Shown here: positions 1 through 5,658 of the stretch, in pieces | How positions within the stretch are numbered: position 1 is the first letter of the stretch | Layout of the letters: each line of letters opens with the position of its first letter | Assembly (NCBI GenBank): GCA_959601045.1 | Contig: CAUGNZ010000054.1 | Location: 1 to 8,551 of the forward strand | Direction of reading: 5' to 3' | Origin: an uncultured Collinsella sp. | GTDB lineage: Bacteria > Actinomycetota > Coriobacteriia > Coriobacteriales > Coriobacteriaceae | DNA length: 8,551 nucleotides | Notes under the pieces: model-generated | Seen by the model: the letters and a program-made list of their open reading frames with translations, nothing else | Told to the model about the DNA's origin: nothing | Databases searched by the model: none | Translations under genes and position numbers: made by a program

Positions 1-12
1 GGGTGGTTTAAA

Positions 13-45
13 GCTGGCCGCTGCGCGGCCAGCAGACTAAAGTCT
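13..45. repeat. Tandem perfect hairpins, GC-rich, at window edge
   Basis: Two perfect inverted repeats lie back to back. The first is a 9-bp stem (13-21 with 25-33) around the loop TGC. The second is a 5-bp stem, AGACT (34-38) with AGTCT (41-45), around AA. Read on the minus strand, the larger stem is followed by TTTAAA, a weak U-run. It could therefore be a backup terminator behind the methyltransferase gene, the terminator of an unseen neighbour to the left, or a copy of a dispersed palindromic repeat. The sequence alone does not decide. Confidence 0.5.
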
Positions 46-58
46 TGAATCCAATAAT

Positions 59-87
59 AAAAAAACCGCCCCGTATGGAGCGGTTTT
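59..87 (-). terminator. Rho-independent terminator after the methyltransferase gene
   Basis: An 11-bp stem (77-87 with 62-72) closes a 4-nt loop. On the minus strand a run of seven T follows (65 down to 59), the first four of them being the end of the stem. The one imperfect pair (70/79) is a G-U wobble only in minus-strand RNA and a C-A mismatch on the other strand, which supports the minus direction. It lies 5 nt beyond the stop codon of the homocysteine methyltransferase gene and ends the DtxR-methyltransferase transcript. Confidence 0.9.
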
Positions 88-92
88 ACCCT

Positions 93-986
93 TTATATAT
101 CGAGCGCCTCGGCCATCGCTGCCGTAGTGACTGCCGTGGTTCCACAGCAACTGCCCACCATTGCGGCACCGGCATGTCTCCATTCGATGCATGCGCGCGC
201 GAAAGCCTCGGGGTTCTCGTGCCATACGGGGCCATCCTGAGTCTGGACCGGATCGCCCACGTTGGGACGCACCGTGACGGGAGTAGTCGCCGATGCAACC
301 ATCCTGGGCACTGCCGCGTTCGCAGCCGCAAGCGAACAGCAATTAACACCAACCGAGTTTGCGCCGTGTTTTTCGGCGTACAAAACGGCTGCCTCGATGT
401 TGAGGCCATCGCCCAACAGGTCGCCTTTATCGTCAACGACAAAACTCACCAGGACAGGCATGCCGTCGGCGGCATCTCGGGCGCCGGCAAGCGTGGGCTG
501 CAAATTACGGATAGACGTCACCGTCTCGATCAGCAGACCGTCAACACCAGCATTGAGCAAGGCGTGCGCCTGTTCGCGCGCAATGCCTCGGATTTCACGA
601 TACTCGACAGAGTCTTCGGCAAACCACTCAATACCGATCGGGCCCATCGAGCCCAGTAGCAGCTGAGGGTGCGCCTGGCGGGCATCGTCGACGGCCCCGC
701 GATTGACCTCCGCCACGGACGGCGCAATCTGATCGTGCTTGAGGGCATAGCTTGATGCCTGAAAGGTGTTGGTAATGAGCACCTGCGCGCCGGCGGCGAC
801 ATACAAGCGATGAATACGAGAAACGGTCTGCGGCTCTGCCAGATTCCAAAACGCCGGTGGAATGTCGGCGGCATCGTACTCACTCAACAGAACACTGCCC
901 ATGGGGCCCTGCGCCAACAAGGTCTCGCTCGACAAGCGGCGCGTAAGTTCCTCGGCACCAAAGCGGTTGTAATAACTCGTATCCAT
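93..986 (-). CDS. Homocysteine S-methyltransferase (zinc-dependent, MmuM/MetH-N type)
   Basis: A 297-residue cytosolic enzyme of the pfam02574 homocysteine-binding TIM-barrel family. These enzymes move a methyl group from a donor such as S-methylmethionine, betaine or a folate to homocysteine, giving methionine. The zinc signature is visible: NCC at 215-217 and GSCCGTT at 278-284, so the predicted ligands are Cys216, Cys280 and Cys281. Other family landmarks are QGPMGS (26-31), the TNTF block (72-75), GSMGPIG (112-118) and LLIET (151-155). Length is normal for single-domain members (about 300); no folate- or cobalamin-binding domain follows, so it is not MetH. The ATG start lies 10 nt after the stop of the upstream regulator gene; the nearest Shine-Dalgarno-like GAGGAA (1000-1005) sits a long 13 nt away, so translational coupling is likely. 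The methyl donor cannot be told from sequence, so no symbol is given. Confidence 0.9.
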   Translation of the reverse strand: MDTSYYNRFGAEELTRRLSSETLLAQGPMGSVLLSEYDAADIPPAFWNLAEPQTVSRIHRLYVAAGAQVLITNTFQASSYALKHDQIAPSVAEVNRGAVDDARQAHPQLLLGSMGPIGIEWFAEDSVEYREIRGIAREQAHALLNAGVDGLLIETVTSIRNLQPTLAGARDAADGMPVLVSFVVDDKGDLLGDGLNIEAAVLYAEKHGANSVGVNCCSLAAANAAVPRMVASATTPVTVRPNVGDPVQTQDGPVWHENPEAFARACIEWRHAGAAMVGSCCGTTAVTTAAMAEALDI

Positions 987-996
987 ATATATCCCG

Positions 997-1419
997 CTAT
1001 TCCTCGACGCTGATTCCCTGCTTTTCGAGATAGGCGAGCCAGCGGTTCATCGTGTCCTCGGATAGCGCATGCTCCATCATGCAGGCCTCGGAATCGGCTC
1101 GCTCAAATTCGACACCGAGCTCCTGAACCAAAAACGTGCGGATGAGGCGATGACGGTACCAGATAGCCGTACCAACCTCGCGGCCGCGATCGGTCAGGAC
1201 TACCTTGCCGTAGTGCGATTGCTCGACAAGTTCGGATGCTTTGAGCGCCGAAACCGCTTTATTGACCGATGCCTTGGAGACGCCAAGGCGCTGCGCGATG
1301 TCGACCGATCGCACGCCGTTGGTTTCCCCCTCTTCGCTTTCAATGCGAACCATGCACTCCAAGTAGTCTTCGTTCGCCACCGTCAGATGTAGTTCGCGCG
1401 AGCTATTTGTCGTATCCAT
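997..1419 (-). CDS. DtxR/MntR-family metal-dependent transcriptional regulator
   Basis: A 140-residue repressor of the DtxR/MntR family. Such proteins dimerise, bind Mn(II) or Fe(II), and then block metal-uptake or related genes. The N-terminal winged helix covers about residues 13-80, with EDYLE at 17-21, the HTH at 38-60 (SVDIAQRLGVSKASVNKAV) and the wing LTDRGRE at 75-81. The dimerisation/metal domain covers 82-140. Likely ligands by family alignment are Asp18, Glu21, His90, Cys113, Glu116 and His117. It lacks the C-terminal SH3-like domain of DtxR/IdeR, so its architecture is MntR-like. I chose ATG 1419 over an ATG 21 nt upstream because AAGGGA (1429-1434) lies 9 nt before it and the upstream one has no good site. 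The gene starts next to a palindrome shared with pepT and is followed by the methyltransferase. Manganese or iron specificity is not settled. Confidence 0.9.
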   Translation of the reverse strand: MDTTNSSRELHLTVANEDYLECMVRIESEEGETNGVRSVDIAQRLGVSKASVNKAVSALKASELVEQSHYGKVVLTDRGREVGTAIWYRHRLIRTFLVQELGVEFERADSEACMMEHALSEDTMNRWLAYLEKQGISVEE

Positions 1420-1450
1420 GATCTTCCGTCCCTTCTGCATTCATTGGCTG

Positions 1451-1456
1451 ATTCTA
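1451..1456 (-). promoter_or_regulatory. Candidate -10 element for the DtxR-family gene
   Basis: On the minus strand this reads TAGAAT, five of six matches to TATAAT, about 32 nt before the chosen start codon. A -35 at 17-nt spacing would fall at 1474-1479, inside the palindrome, where no TTGACA-like sequence is seen. The call rests on the -10 match and position only. Confidence 0.4.
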
Positions 1457-1472
1457 CCCCATCCAAGCGTCG

Positions 1473-1492
1473 CGGTATGCCGTGGCATACCG
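1473..1492. promoter_or_regulatory. 9-2-9 palindromic operator candidate in the divergent promoter region
   Basis: CGGTATGCC (1473-1481) and GGCATACCG (1484-1492) are perfect inverted copies separated by GT. This 20-bp dyad has the size expected for a dimeric winged-helix repressor such as DtxR/MntR, though it does not resemble the classic DtxR box. It lies between divergent genes and covers the -35 positions of both candidate promoters. The obvious candidate binder is the adjacent DtxR-family protein (autoregulation plus control of pepT); that assignment is inference. Confidence 0.65.
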
Positions 1493-1501
1493 TGCTAGAG
1501 T
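1493..1501 (+). promoter_or_regulatory. Candidate extended -10 promoter for pepT
   Basis: TGCTAGAGT matches the extended -10 pattern TGnTATAAT (TG plus four of six hexamer bases). It starts directly after the palindrome. Transcription would begin near 1508 and give a leader of about 30 nt before pepT. No TTGACA-like -35 is present, as is common with extended -10 promoters. Confidence 0.4.
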
Positions 1502-1539
1502 TCTTGTTGCACACGACGACCAAGATTGGAGCGGTCTTT

Positions 1540-2787
1540 ATGGAAAACACCACCACGAACCCCGATGTCCTCGAGCGCTTTTTGCGCTACGTCCAGATCA
1601 ACACGCAGTCCGAGGATGCAAACTGCGACCAGGTACCCTCGAGCGCCGTTCAGTTTGACCTTGCCAACGTGCTAGCTGAAGAGCTGCGCGAGCTTGGTGC
1701 GAAAGATGCCCACGTGACCGAGCACGCCTATGTCTGCGCGCATATCCCCGCAAGTGTGGGCGCTGAGGACAAGCCCGCCCTGGGCCTGATCGCCCATCTC
1801 GACACCACCGAAGTTGCACCGGGCGCCGGCGTGAAGCCGCACATCGTGCACTACGAAGGCGGCGGCCTGGTCTGCGGCACGGTTGACGGTAAGCCCGTTG
1901 CCATGAGTACCGCCAAGCTTCCCGCCCTGAACGACCTCGCGGGTGAGGACCTGGTCTGCAGCGATGGCACCACGCTGCTGGGCGCGGACGACAAGGCAGG
2001 CGTCGCCGAGATCATGTCGCTTGTCGCGCGTATCGCTCAGGACCCTTCTCTGCCCCATCCCGCACTCGGCATTTGCTTCTGCCCTGACGAGGAGATCGGC
2101 CACGGAGCCGAGCTGTTGGATATCGATACCTTTGGCTGCAAGTACGCCTACACGGTCGACGGTGGCCCCATCGGCGAGCTGGAGTGGGAGTGCTTTAATG
2201 CCGCTGAGGCGACCGTCTGCTTTGAGGGCCAGTCCATCCACCCGGGCGACGCCAAAGGCCGTATGGTCAACGCAGGCAATCTGTTCTGCGACTTCAACGC
2301 GTTGCTCCCCTACGTGCAGCGCCCGGAGTATACGGAAGGCTACGAGGGCTTTTATCACCTTGAGGGTGTATCTGCAACCGTCGATCGCGCCACAGCGCGC
2401 TATATCGTCCGCGACCATGACGCCGCCAAGTTCCAGCAGAAACTCGACCTTATTGATGCCGCTGCCTCGATGCTCAACCAGCGTCTGGGTGAGAGGCGCG
2501 TGACGGTCGAGATTAAGCAGCAGTATCGAAATATGGCCGAGATCGTTCGTGACTATCCCGAGCTTATTGATGTTGCCAAGGAAGCCTACCTTGCCTGCAG
2601 CGTTGAGCCCCAAGTGCTGCCGATTCGCGGCGGCACCGATGGCGCGCAGCTGTCGTTCCGCGGTCTGCCCTGCCCCAACCTTTCCACCGGCGGCTATTGC
2701 TACCACGGCGTCAACGAGTTCGTCCCGGTCAGTTCGCTCGTCAAGATGACCGACGTCCTGCAGGAGCTCGTCGCCCGTTTCGCATAA
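1540..2787 (+). CDS. pepT: Peptidase T (tripeptide aminopeptidase, M20B)
   Basis: A 415-residue cytosolic zinc aminopeptidase that removes the N-terminal residue from tripeptides; E. coli PepT has 408 residues. The M20 metal-site motifs are complete: HLDT at 86-89 (His86, Asp88), GADDKAG at 148-154 (bridging Asp150), PDEEIG at 182-187 (base Glu184, ligand Glu185), TVDGG at 205-209 (Asp207) and CYHG at 387-390 (His389). The lid/dimerisation domain lies between, about 212-325, with SIHPGDAKGRMVNA at 232-245. I chose ATG 1540 because GGAG (1528-1531) stands 8 nt before it and the protein then begins like PepT (ERFLRYVQINTQSE). The frame stays open upstream to a TTG at 1444, but that extension has no site and overlaps the promoter region. 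It is a single gene with its own terminator, divergent from the DtxR-family gene. Confidence 0.95.
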   Translation: MENTTTNPDVLERFLRYVQINTQSEDANCDQVPSSAVQFDLANVLAEELRELGAKDAHVTEHAYVCAHIPASVGAEDKPALGLIAHLDTTEVAPGAGVKPHIVHYEGGGLVCGTVDGKPVAMSTAKLPALNDLAGEDLVCSDGTTLLGADDKAGVAEIMSLVARIAQDPSLPHPALGICFCPDEEIGHGAELLDIDTFGCKYAYTVDGGPIGELEWECFNAAEATVCFEGQSIHPGDAKGRMVNAGNLFCDFNALLPYVQRPEYTEGYEGFYHLEGVSATVDRATARYIVRDHDAAKFQQKLDLIDAAASMLNQRLGERRVTVEIKQQYRNMAEIVRDYPELIDVAKEAYLACSVEPQVLPIRGGTDGAQLSFRGLPCPNLSTGGYCYHGVNEFVPVSSLVKMTDVLQELVARFA

Positions 2788-2813
2788 GCCTGGCTGCATA
2801 AGCCCAAAAGACG

Positions 2814-2850
2814 AACCGCCCCGTCCTCTACAGAGAACGGGGCGGTTTTT
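2814..2850 (+). terminator. Rho-independent terminator of pepT
   Basis: A perfect 11-bp stem pairs AACCGCCCCGT (2814-2824) with ACGGGGCGGTT (2837-2847). The 12-nt loop can form three more inner pairs, and the T-run occupies 2846-2850. It begins 26 nt after the pepT stop. Its left arm is identical over 11 nt to part of the terminator at 62-87, suggesting a terminator style favoured by this genome. Confidence 0.92.
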
Positions 2851-2897
2851 GATACAAGGGGAGTAGTCAACATCGCAGGTTGAGCCAACGTCAGCGA

Positions 2898-2997
2898 GCG
2901 ACGTCCAAGGCGAACAAGTTGGCATGAAAAAGGCAGGGCATTGACCTTCTGGTCATGCCCTGCCTTTTGAATGACAAATTGTCGCCTTGGGCGGCGC
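2898..2997. repeat. Foldback element of about 100 nt enclosing a bidirectional terminator
   Basis: Around the terminator hairpin at 2927-2968 the flanks also pair. CCAAGGCG (2905-2912) is the exact complement of CGCCTTGG (2983-2990). Bases 2915-2925 pair with 2971-2981 apart from two mismatches, and 2898-2904 pairs weakly with 2991-2997. About 40 base pairs in all form one long interrupted hairpin. It lies between convergent genes (pepT and the LCP gene). It may be a miniature foldback or REP-like repeat, a processed RNA structure, or simply convergent terminators. Confidence 0.6.
2927..2968. terminator. Bidirectional terminator between pepT and the LCP gene
   Basis: Fourteen pairs (2928-2941 with 2955-2968), one bulged T (2942) and four more pairs (2943-2946 with 2951-2954) close on the loop TTCT. 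On the minus strand the stem runs into TTTTT (2931 down to 2927), and on the plus strand into TTTT (2965-2968). The main role is probably ending the murA-LCP transcript from the right. It would also catch read-through from pepT. Confidence 0.85.
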
Positions 2998-3010
2998 GCA
3001 GCGTCGAGCC

Positions 3011-3038
3011 GTTACGGCGTTTGGTAAAACGCCGTAAC
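3011..3038 (-). repeat. Perfect 12-bp hairpin directly after the LCP stop codon, no U-run
   Basis: GTTACGGCGTTT (3011-3022) pairs perfectly with AAACGCCGTAAC (3027-3038) around a 4-nt loop. It starts at the base after the LCP stop codon (3039-3041). No T-run follows on either strand, so it is not a standard terminator. It may protect the 3' end of the mRNA or belong to the adjacent repeat-rich interval. Confidence 0.6.
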
Positions 3039-4274
3039 TTAGTAGTTGGCTTCGTAGCCGTTGCCGTCACCGGTGGGCTCTTCGTAGTAGTCCGAATCGC
3101 TCGAATCGCTTGAGTCATCAGAATCGTCAGAGCTGACCGATGAGGTTGCGGTACCGTTTGCGTAGTCGTCAGACGTGTTGTTGCTGAGGTCACCGATCGT
3201 AGAGCTGGAACCGTCGGAAAGACCCATGGTGTTGGGACCCTTGGGATCCTTGCCGGCATCGACGCGCTCCATCATTTCCTTGAGCTCGTCCTCGTAGACA
3301 AAGACGTAGCTCACACCATCGATCATGGTGCTGTCGTCGGCGTACGAGGGCAGGTTGGCCGAGTAGATACCGTCGACATCCATACCGCGCATGGCATTGA
3401 CCGTAGCCACGATATCCTGAACGCTCATATCGGTTACGAGCATATCGGACAGCGAATTAACCAGGCCAAAGATCTTCGTGGCATCGAAGTTATTGAGAAT
3501 CTGGTTGGCAAGGGCGCCAAGCACCTGACGCTGGTGGCGCATGCGCGTGTAATCGCCGTCGGCATAGGTGTAGCGGCAGCGGGCATAGGTAAGGGCGGTG
3601 GCACCGTCCATATGCTGCTGGCCAGCGGTAATCTTAATATCCAGGTGCTCGGGGTCGTCAACATCATCGGTTGCGTTAATGTCGATACCGCCAACCGAAT
3701 CAATCAGCGCCTGCATACCGTCGAAGCTGACCTCGGCATAGTGGGAAATCTGAACACCGCACAGCTCGTTGACCGCCTCGACCATGGCCTCGGCGCCGCC
3801 AACGGTATGGCAGGCGTTGATCTTCATGGTCTCGCCCTTGTACTCGACCTTGGTGTCGCGCGGAACGGAAATGAGCGTCGCCTGCTTTTGCGTGGGGTCG
3901 ATGCGTGCCAGGATAATCGAGTCGGCACGATACGTATCCTCGCCCGGACGGCCGTCGGTGCCAAGAAGCAGCACGTAGAACGGATCCTTTGCCTCATCGG
4001 TGTCAACCAGAACCCGACGCAGATTGTCGGTAATGACATTAGAATCGCCGAGCTTGCCCATAATGGTGGCAAACCACAGGCCGGCAGCGGTAGTGGCACT
4101 CAGCAGCACGCCAAGCACGACAATGAGCGCGACGTGGCGAATCGTGTGGCTACGACGACGTTGGCGAGCTCGCTCGGAATAACGAGCCACGTTATCGCGA
4201 CTGTAGATCTTGGCCTGCGCACCAGTTGAGGGTCTTCGAGTGGTGGTATCCGCGAGGGGCTTTTTATTAAACAT
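3039..4274 (-). CDS. LytR-CpsA-Psr (LCP) family cell-wall polymer ligase
   Basis: A 411-residue membrane-anchored enzyme. The LCP family transfers teichoic-acid-like or capsular polymers from polyprenyl-pyrophosphate carriers to peptidoglycan outside the membrane. A basic cytoplasmic N-terminus (1-46) precedes one membrane helix (about 47-70). The LCP domain (about 98-310) shows LLLGTDGRPGEDTYRADS (102-119, with Asp107, Arg109, Arg116 and Asp118), SVPRDT (136-141, Arg139 and Asp140), VGGIDI (194-199) and DYTRMRHQRQ (241-250). A long Ser/Asp-rich, probably disordered tail ends the protein, densest at 381-398. I chose ATG 4274 because CAGG (4281-4284) lies 6 nt before it; a TTG two codons earlier would abut that site. 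It starts 12 nt after the murA stop, so the two form an operon. The precise polymer is unknown. Confidence 0.92.
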   Translation of the reverse strand: MFNKKPLADTTTRRPSTGAQAKIYSRDNVARYSERARQRRRSHTIRHVALIVVLGVLLSATTAAGLWFATIMGKLGDSNVITDNLRRVLVDTDEAKDPFYVLLLGTDGRPGEDTYRADSIILARIDPTQKQATLISVPRDTKVEYKGETMKINACHTVGGAEAMVEAVNELCGVQISHYAEVSFDGMQALIDSVGGIDINATDDVDDPEHLDIKITAGQQHMDGATALTYARCRYTYADGDYTRMRHQRQVLGALANQILNNFDATKIFGLVNSLSDMLVTDMSVQDIVATVNAMRGMDVDGIYSANLPSYADDSTMIDGVSYVFVYEDELKEMMERVDAGKDPKGPNTMGLSDGSSSTIGDLSNNTSDDYANGTATSSVSSDDSDDSSDSSDSDYYEEPTGDGNGYEANY

Positions 4275-4286
4275 AGGCAACCTGTA

Positions 4287-5570
4287 TTAGTAGATGACGG
4301 GATCGGGGACGGTAGCATGCTCGACATGCGCGCCAAGCGCCTGCAGCTTTTCGACAAAATGCTCGTAGCCGCGCTTGATGTGATGGATAGCCGAAACCTC
4401 GGTCGTCCCGTCGGCGATCAAGCCCGCTACGACGAGGGCCGCTCCGCCGCGCAGATCGGGCGAGGTAACCTGTGCACCCGAGAAGCCCTTGACGCCATGA
4501 ATCATGGCATGATGGCTCTCGATACGAATGTCGGCACCCATGCGCACCAGCTCAGAGGCAAACATAAAGCGATTCTCGAAGATGTTTTCGGTAATAACGG
4601 AACTGCCGTCGGCAAGGGCGGAGAGCACCATAATCTGCGCCTGCATGTCGGTCGGGAAACCGGGGAACGGAAGCGTCTGGATGTCGACCGGCTTGATACG
4701 CTCGGCACGGTTCACATGGACGCCATCCTCGACGCGCTCGCAGTCGATACCCATGAGCTCCATCTTCTTGAGCACCATGCCCAAGTGAATGGGGCAAAAG
4801 CCCGTGACATCGACACCGCAATCGTCGGCCATCAACGCACCGGCAACGATAAAGGTACCGGCCTCGATGCGGTCGCCCACCACGCGATGGGTAACGGGAT
4901 GGAGCTCTTCCACGCCTTCGATAGTCACGACGGGCGTACCGGCGCCAACAATCTTGGCGCCCATCTCGTTGAGCATGTTAGCGAGATCGACGATCTCGGG
5001 CTCGCGGGCGGCATTGTCGATAACCGTGGTGCCCTGTGCGCGCACGGAGGCCATGATGAGGTTCTCGGTCGCACCGACGCTGGCGAACTCGAGCGTGACG
5101 GTGGTACCGCGCAGACCTTGGGGCGCATTAGCGTTGATGTAACCGTGGGCGGTATCGAACTCAACGCCCAGGGCCTCAAGACCAAGAATGTGCATATCGA
5201 TCTTGCGAGCACCCAGGTTGCAGCCGCCCGGCATGGCGATCTTGGCGCGATGGAAGCGGCCCAGCAGGGGTCCCATGACGGCGGTGGAAGCGCGCATCTT
5301 GGCAACGAGCTCGTAGGGGGCCTCCCATGAATCGACCTGAGAGGTATCAATCTCGAGCGTGTGCTCGTCGAGAACATCGATCGTAGCGCCCATGCCCTTG
5401 AGCACCTTGCCCATCACGTGGACATCGGAAATATCGGGCACGTTCTGCAGCGTCGTCTTGCCCGGCGCCAGAAGCGTTGCCGCCATGAGTTTGAGCGCGG
5501 AGTTCTTGGCGCCCGAGACGGACACGGAGCCTCCGATGGCGTGGCCACCCTCAACGCGGATAATATCCAA
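4287..5570 (-). CDS. murA: UDP-N-acetylglucosamine 1-carboxyvinyltransferase (MurA)
   Basis: A 427-residue cytosolic enzyme that transfers enolpyruvate from PEP to UDP-GlcNAc, the first committed step of peptidoglycan synthesis and the fosfomycin target. Residues match the E. coli numbering closely: Lys22-Asn23 (GAKN), Arg93, the catalytic Cys117 in PGGCNLGARKID (E. coli Cys115), Arg121, Asp308 in FPTDMQAQ (Asp305), Arg334, Arg374 and Arg400. Because Cys is present rather than Asp, fosfomycin sensitivity is expected of the enzyme. The usual Pro after GAR is Lys123. The start is TTG at 5570: AAAGGG (5577-5582) lies 6 nt upstream, the protein then begins in standard MurA fashion (MDIIRVEGG), and the next Met is residue 29. 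The neighbours are atpC upstream, behind a terminator-like hairpin, and an LCP gene 12 nt downstream. Confidence 0.96.
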   Translation of the reverse strand: MDIIRVEGGHAIGGSVSVSGAKNSALKLMAATLLAPGKTTLQNVPDISDVHVMGKVLKGMGATIDVLDEHTLEIDTSQVDSWEAPYELVAKMRASTAVMGPLLGRFHRAKIAMPGGCNLGARKIDMHILGLEALGVEFDTAHGYINANAPQGLRGTTVTLEFASVGATENLIMASVRAQGTTVIDNAAREPEIVDLANMLNEMGAKIVGAGTPVVTIEGVEELHPVTHRVVGDRIEAGTFIVAGALMADDCGVDVTGFCPIHLGMVLKKMELMGIDCERVEDGVHVNRAERIKPVDIQTLPFPGFPTDMQAQIMVLSALADGSSVITENIFENRFMFASELVRMGADIRIESHHAMIHGVKGFSGAQVTSPDLRGGAALVVAGLIADGTTEVSAIHHIKRGYEHFVEKLQALGAHVEHATVPDPVIY

Positions 5571-5576
5571 GGTCTA

Positions 5577-5582
5577 CCCTTT
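5577..5582 (-). promoter_or_regulatory. Shine-Dalgarno site fixing the murA TTG start
   Basis: On the minus strand this reads AAAGGG, 6 nt before the TTG at 5570. Only one nucleotide separates it from the T-run of the hairpin upstream, so the hairpin is part of the leader of any mRNA initiated before it. Confidence 0.75.
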
Positions 5583-5583
5583 C

Positions 5584-5622
5584 AAAAAGCATGCCCGGGG
5601 TGGCCAAGCCATCCCGGGCATG
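5584..5622 (-). terminator. Terminator-like hairpin between atpC and murA
   Basis: A stem of about 16 bp (5590-5604 with 5608-5622, one mismatch at 5600/5612 in minus-strand RNA) closes on a 3-nt loop. It contains a CCCGGG core and is followed on the minus strand by C and TTTTT (5588 down to 5584). It begins 36 nt after the atpC stop and most simply ends the atp operon. Since murA translation signals follow at once, it may also work as an attenuator in the murA leader. Confidence 0.82.
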
Positions 5623-5658
5623 ATGTGTTCGCAAATGGTCGAACGCTAAATCGTTTGA

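Noticed and set aside
1..12. GGGTGG at the very start as a T-box remnant
   Set aside because: Only a few bases match the T-box consensus. No specifier stem or downstream aminoacyl-tRNA or amino-acid gene is visible, and the window edge cuts the region.
45..659. 204-codon open frame on the plus strand opposite the methyltransferase gene
   Set aside because: The minus-strand gene has full zinc-site motifs. The plus frame starts inside the terminator area and shows no domain.
1420..1440. Seven-residue longer start for the DtxR-family protein (ATG at 1440)
   Set aside because: The ATG at 1419 has AAGGGA 9 nt before it, while the longer version has no suitable site and lies about 4 nt from the predicted transcription start.
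1444..1539. Upstream extension of pepT to a TTG start at 1444
   Set aside because: It has no Shine-Dalgarno site, adds 32 residues that are not PepT-like, and covers the divergent promoter and palindrome. The ATG at 1540 has GGAG at good spacing.
1672..2925. 417-codon open frame on the minus strand opposite pepT
   Set aside because: It is antisense to a complete PepT with all metal ligands, shows no domain, and would run across the pepT terminator and into the foldback.
4317..5330. 337-codon open frame on the plus strand opposite murA
   Set aside because: It is the same antisense effect against an intact MurA. Its His/Gly/Asp/Leu-rich composition is typical of a mirrored frame.
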